NCBI GenBank assembly: GCA_030152125.1
Contig: JASLIR010000326.1
Location: 1-8,552, forward strand
Length of the DNA stretch: 8,552 nucleotides
Origin: Alkanindiges sp.
Lineage (GTDB): Bacteria > Pseudomonadota > Gammaproteobacteria > Pseudomonadales > Moraxellaceae
Direction of reading: 5' to 3'
The notes beneath the pieces were generated by a model. That model searched no databases. It was given only the letters and a program-made list of their open reading frames with translations, and had not been told where the DNA came from. A program made the translations under genes and the position numbers. Of the stretch, positions 5,602 to 8,552 are shown one piece after another (within the stretch, counting starts at the first letter, position 1; each line of letters begins with the position of its first letter).

Positions 5602-7317
5602 ATGACTATTTTACAATCGCGTACCGCTCAGCGGGTGGCTGCTGTTGCCGGTAGTGCTTTTATCAGTGTAGCCGCATGGGCCGGGCCGGATTTAGGTGCA
5701 GCCGAGCAGCAGGCCACCAACTGGACAGCCATTCTTATGTTTGTACTGTTTGTGGGCTTAACGCTGGGTATTACCAAATGGGCGGCCAAGCATACACATT
5801 CCACCCGGGATTTTTATACGGCTGGTGGTGGTATTTCCGGCTTTAAGAATGGCTTGGCGATTGCCGGGGATTTTATGTCGGCGGCATCCTTTCTGGGTAT
5901 TTCTGCCATGGTATTTACCAAGGGCTATGATGGCTTACTGTATTCCATTGGCTGGCTGGTGGGCTGGCCGATCCTGCTGTTTCTGGTGGCGGAACGCTTG
6001 CGTAACCTGGGTAAATACAACTTTTCCGATGTGGCTTCGTTCCGGCTGGAAGAAAAGCCGGTGCGCAGCATGGCGGCCATTAATGCCCTGGTTGTTGTGG
6101 CGTTTTACCTTATTGCGCAGATGGTGGGTGCCGGTCAGCTCATCAAGCTGCTGTTTGGCCTGAACTACAATATTGCCGTGGTGATTGTTGGTGTTCTGAT
6201 GATGGCCTATGTGATGTTTGGCGGCATGCTGGCAACCACCTGGGTACAGATTATCAAGGCGGTGATGCTGCTGGGCGGTGCCAGTTTTATGGCCTTTATG
6301 GTATTGCAGCACTTTAACTTCAGCTTTAGCAATATGTTTGCTGAAGCCGTGCGTACCTATGGTGAAGCCAATCATACCGATGGCAATATCATCATGGGTC
6401 CCGGCGGTTTGATTGCTAACCCTGTTGATGCCATTTCGCTGGGTATGGCGCTGATGTTTGGTACCGCTGGCTTGCCACACATCCTGATGCGTTTTTTCAC
6501 AGTAAGTAACGCCAAGGAAGCACGTAAGTCGGTATTTGTTGCCACCGGCTTTATTGGTTACTTTTACCTGCTGACCTTTATCATTGGTTTTGGTGCCATT
6601 CTGTTTGTGGCGCAAAACCCGCATTATCTGGATGCAGCTAAAATGGCCGTCACTGGCAAGCTGGAGCTGGTAGGTGGTGGCAATATGGCTGCGGTGCATT
6701 TGGCACACGCGGTGGGTGGTGATTTGTTCCTGGGCTTTATTTCTGCGGTTGCCTTTGCCACCATTCTGGCGGTTGTAGCGGGTTTAACCCTGTCTGGTGC
6801 CTCTGCGGTATCGCATGACCTGTATGCCAATGTGTTCAGAAAAGGCCAGACTACCGAAGCCTCGGAAATGCGGGTGTCGAAAATGGCTACTGTGGGCCTG
6901 GCGATTTTTGCCATGTTCCTGGGTATTGTGTTTGAGAAACAAAACGTGGCATTCATGGTGGGCCTGGCTTTTGCGGTGGCGGCTTCGGCTAACTTCCCGG
7001 TGCTGTTCCTGTCCATGTTCTGGCGTGGTTTAACTACCCGTGGTGCGGTGATTGGTGGTGTGGTTGGCCTGGTGTCCTCGGTTTCCCTGATCTGTCTGAC
7101 CAAGGCGGTATGGGTCGATACCTTCCACTGGGGAGAGCAGGCGCCAATTCCTTACACCAATCCGGCCATGTTCTCCATCGTGCTGTCCTTTGTGTGCTGC
7201 TGGTTTTTCTCCATCACGGATTCTTCTGCCCGTGCTGCCCGCGAGAAGGCCAAATTTGATGCCCAGTTTGTACGTTCCATGACAGGTGTGGGAGCATCAG
7301 GGGCAACCGACCACTAA
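5602..7317 (+). CDS. actP: Acetate/cation symporter ActP (SLC5/SSS family)
   Basis: This 571-residue inner-membrane permease takes up acetate, and in relatives glycolate and other short monocarboxylates, coupled to a cation. It closely follows E. coli ActP (549 residues). An N-terminal signal-like segment ends near AWAG (about residue 27) before [19 protein letters not shown]. Family blocks in order are [134 protein letters not shown] and [16 protein letters not shown]. The SAASFLG segment and the SAVAFAT segment correspond to the sodium-binding helices of the LeuT fold. It ends with a soluble tail ([17 protein letters not shown]) typical of ActP. Its ribosome site, GGGGAG, is 8 bases upstream and overlaps the end of the DUF485 gene. 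A strong terminator follows 83 bases after the stop. No defect was seen. Confidence 0.97.
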   Translation: MTILQSRTAQRVAAVAGSAFISVAAWAGPDLGAAEQQATNWTAILMFVLFVGLTLGITKWAAKHTHSTRDFYTAGGGISGFKNGLAIAGDFMSAASFLGISAMVFTKGYDGLLYSIGWLVGWPILLFLVAERLRNLGKYNFSDVASFRLEEKPVRSMAAINALVVVAFYLIAQMVGAGQLIKLLFGLNYNIAVVIVGVLMMAYVMFGGMLATTWVQIIKAVMLLGGASFMAFMVLQHFNFSFSNMFAEAVRTYGEANHTDGNIIMGPGGLIANPVDAISLGMALMFGTAGLPHILMRFFTVSNAKEARKSVFVATGFIGYFYLLTFIIGFGAILFVAQNPHYLDAAKMAVTGKLELVGGGNMAAVHLAHAVGGDLFLGFISAVAFATILAVVAGLTLSGASAVSHDLYANVFRKGQTTEASEMRVSKMATVGLAIFAMFLGIVFEKQNVAFMVGLAFAVAASANFPVLFLSMFWRGLTTRGAVIGGVVGLVSSVSLICLTKAVWVDTFHWGEQAPIPYTNPAMFSIVLSFVCCWFFSITDSSARAAREKAKFDAQFVRSMTGVGASGATDH

Positions 7318-7375
7318 GTAGCCCTCAAAAAAGTAGCACTCAGAGAAGTAGTGCCCAAAGTAATCCTGAGAAAAA
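7316..7375 (+). repeat. Degenerate 15-bp tandem repeats beginning at the actP stop codon
   Basis: Three consecutive 15-bp units begin with AAGTAG: 7316-7330 (AAGTAGCCCTCAAAA), 7331-7345 (AAGTAGCACTCAGAG) and 7346-7360 (AAGTAGTGCCCAAAG). A fourth, badly decayed unit may run to 7375. The spacing is exact and the first unit overlaps the actP stop codon. The array lies between the stop and the terminator, so it is in the 3' untranslated region. The period of five codons keeps the frame after actP open, but nothing shows that it is translated. Confidence 0.6.
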
Positions 7376-7399
7376 ACGATAAACACGTTTCCCTTGTCC

Positions 7400-7436
7400 C
7401 GCCCACCAATGTTGAGCTACTGGTGGGCGATTTTTT
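7400..7436 (+). terminator. Rho-independent terminator of the DUF485-actP operon
   Basis: CGCCCACCA (7400-7408) and TGGTGGGCG (7421-7429) form a perfect 9-bp GC-rich stem with a 12-base loop, followed by A and six Ts. It lies 83 bases after the actP stop codon and should separate the acetate operon from the downstream exoprotein gene. Confidence 0.92.
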
Positions 7437-7718
7437 ATCTGACATAAATTTTTTTTAACCGTTTAAAGTTCCGGGCAGAAGAAAAGACTACGCACACCCC
7501 CTAGAAATTAATGTTTTCTAACAGTTTATGCTGATAAATGCCGAATAGTGATTTTTTAGCTGCGAGCACCCTTGTATGATGAAAGTGATTAAAATTTATT
7601 CATATTCGGGACTGGGCAAAAGCGTGGCTGCTATGTTGGGGTGATACGGACTCCCTGGCACTTATCGGGAATTTTTATAAGCCATGTTCGGCACCCGCAA
7701 ACGGCAGGAGGGTGTAGC
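7437..7718 (+). other. Long intergenic leader of the TPS exoprotein gene, with candidate RNA helices
   Basis: This 282-base stretch has no convincing gene. It begins AT-rich; a weak -10 candidate, TATGAT, is at 7575-7580 with no matching -35 element. An inverted pair, CCGAATA (7541-7547) and TATTCGG (7603-7609), spans it. Downstream, GCGTGGC (7622-7628) can pair with GCCATGT (7681-7687, two wobble pairs), enclosing two hairpins: GGGGT (7638-7642) with ACTCC (7650-7654), and CTTAT (7661-7665) with ATAAG (7677-7681). The result looks like a three-way junction, though G7681 can serve only one helix. It precedes a possible ribosome-site hairpin. I found no match to a riboswitch class I know. The helices are hand-found and not energetically tested. 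Confidence 0.4.
7691..7715 (+). promoter_or_regulatory. Strong ribosome-binding site of the TPS gene inside a possible sequestering hairpin
   Basis: AGGAGGG (7706-7712) lies 6 bases before the ATG at 7719 and is a near-ideal Shine-Dalgarno sequence. GCACCC (7691-7696) can pair with GGGTGT (7710-7715, with one wobble), covering the last part of the ribosome site while AGGA stays in the 13-base loop. This could restrain translation until the hairpin opens. The ribosome site is sure; the regulatory role is inference. Confidence 0.5.
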
Positions 7719-8552
7719 ATGCGATTTCAATTAAGGCAAATGGTTTGTGCTGTGAGCGTGGCAATGCTGGGCATAACAAGCGCTGACGCTGCCCCAGCCG
7801 AAAAAGCACTGCCCGTACTGGCAAATTTTGCATATGGTCAGGCCACATTAAGCAGTAATCGCAATGCCGGGCGTTTAACGGTTAACCAGAGCAGTAGCCG
7901 TTTAATTGCCAACTGGGACAGTTTTAATGTGGGGCAGCAGGCGGTGGTTCGGTTTAAGCAGCCTAATACCAATAGCATTGTGTTGAACCGGGTCAGCTCG
8001 ACAACACCCAGCGAGGTTTTTGGGCAGGTGACAGCCAATGGCCAACTGATACTGGTGAGCCCGGCAGGGCTGCTATTTGGTGCGCATAGTCAGGTAAGTG
8101 CGGCATCGGTGGTGGCCTCCCTGTTGAATATTGAGGACCGTGATTTCAGGCTGGCCAAACTGGACTTTAGTCGTGAAACGGCGATAGCTTCTACCGGGAT
8201 ACTGGATAACCAGGGCAGCATCAATACCCGTGCTGGCAATGCCGTGCTGCTGGCACCTGTCGTTAAGAATAGCGGTGTTATAACAACGCAAAATGGCAAT
8301 GTTGTTGTTGGCAATGCTGATCAACTGAAGCTGACAGCGGATTACCTGAGCGTCACGAAAGTGTCGGATATGCCCACCCTGATCCAGCATAGCGGGGTGA
8401 TTCAGGCAGGCCGTATAGATGCTGATAAGGGCAGGGTTTATCTGGTGGGTGATCGCTATCATCCGGGCAGTCAGGTGAGTCTGGCCGGGCAACTATCCGG
8501 CTTCGGTACGCTGGTTAAAGGACAAACCATCAGTATTAGCGATACCTTAACG
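7719..8552 (+). CDS. Two-partner-secretion exoprotein, filamentous-haemagglutinin N-terminal (TPS) domain, 3'-truncated by the window edge
   Basis: The frame starts at ATG 7719 and is open to the window end (278 codons, no stop), so most of the protein is probably outside. Residues 1-24 are a Sec signal peptide (MRFQLRQMVCAVSVAMLGIT, then SADA as likely cleavage site). A TPS secretion domain follows, with hallmark blocks RLIANWDSFNVG, VVRFKQPNTNSIVLNRV, PSEVFGQVTANGQLILVSPA, GLLFGAHSQVSAASVVAS and NAVLLAPVVKNSGVIT. The repeated short strands (NQGSINT, NSGVITT, HSGVIQA) are those of a right-handed beta-helix. TPS exoproteins cross the outer membrane through a TpsB/FhaC-type pore and act as adhesins, haemolysins, contact-dependent toxins or secreted carriers; the class is set by the missing C-terminal part. 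The usual NPNG motif is replaced by SPAG (residues 114-117). No partner transporter gene is in view. A strong AGGAGGG ribosome site supports the start. Confidence 0.92.
   Translation, partial: MRFQLRQMVCAVSVAMLGITSADAAPAEKALPVLANFAYGQATLSSNRNAGRLTVNQSSSRLIANWDSFNVGQQAVVRFKQPNTNSIVLNRVSSTTPSEVFGQVTANGQLILVSPAGLLFGAHSQVSAASVVASLLNIEDRDFRLAKLDFSRETAIASTGILDNQGSINTRAGNAVLLAPVVKNSGVITTQNGNVVVGNADQLKLTADYLSVTKVSDMPTLIQHSGVIQAGRIDADKGRVYLVGDRYHPGSQVSLAGQLSGFGTLVKGQTISISDTLT

Noticed and set aside
5935..6708. 257-codon antisense open frame inside actP
   Set aside because: The translation is rich in H, Q, N and T with no domain, typical of the reverse frame of a membrane-protein gene. It lies wholly inside actP and has no independent support.
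7600..7720. c-di-GMP-I (GEMM) riboswitch before the TPS gene, prompted by GGGCAAA at 7614-7620 and the adhesin context
   Set aside because: The conserved GACGCAAAGCC segment and the GAAA tetraloop helix are absent and the order of helices does not fit. I kept it only as an unassigned structured leader.
8073..8492. 139-codon antisense open frame inside the TPS gene
   Set aside because: It has no recognisable domain, and the opposite strand carries a clear TPS secretion domain over the same bases.

Overview
The window is proteobacterial chromosomal DNA of roughly 50% GC, most like a Gamma- or Betaproteobacterium. I cannot name the genus from sequence alone. The central block is an acetate sensing and uptake locus of the CrbS/CrbR/ActP kind. 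It is followed by the start of a two-partner-secretion (TPS) exoprotein.

Layout, left to right. Positions 1-423 (+) hold the 3' part of a NarL/LuxR-type response regulator, cut by the window edge and closed by a good intrinsic terminator. Positions 493-1281 (-) encode a protein of about 262 residues that I do not recognise. The 266 bases behind it (1282-1547) hold its leader, a plausible promoter and several inverted repeats. Positions 1548-5051 (-) encode a very large membrane hybrid histidine kinase: SLC5 (sodium:solute symporter) domain, STAC-like linker, PAS, HisKA, HATPase and C-terminal receiver. This is the architecture of CrbS. Across a divergent promoter region of about 206 bases lies a two-gene operon on the + strand: a YjcH-like DUF485 membrane protein (5258-5599) and the acetate/cation symporter ActP (5602-7317). 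It ends in degenerate 15-bp tandem repeats and a strong terminator (7400-7436). A roughly 280-base leader with several possible RNA helices then precedes a gene starting at 7719 that runs off the right edge. It encodes a signal peptide and a TPS/filamentous-haemagglutinin secretion domain.

How the parts fit together (inference from family knowledge): the SLC5-kinase monitors acetate or a related solute at the inner membrane and signals to a LuxR-type regulator, probably the one at the left edge. In studied CrbS/R systems the regulator turns on acetate use, such as acetyl-CoA synthetase. ActP with its small DUF485 partner imports acetate and is transcribed divergently from the kinase. The unrecognised protein sits between regulator and kinase and may or may not belong to the circuit. 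The TPS exoprotein has its own leader and is probably a separate surface or secreted adhesin/exoprotein.

No tRNA, rRNA, CRISPR array, insertion sequence or phage gene was seen. No clearly new system is established. The most promising non-coding signals are the structured leader before the TPS gene and the repeat-rich kinase/actP divergent promoter. The most promising coding unknown is the 493-1281 protein.
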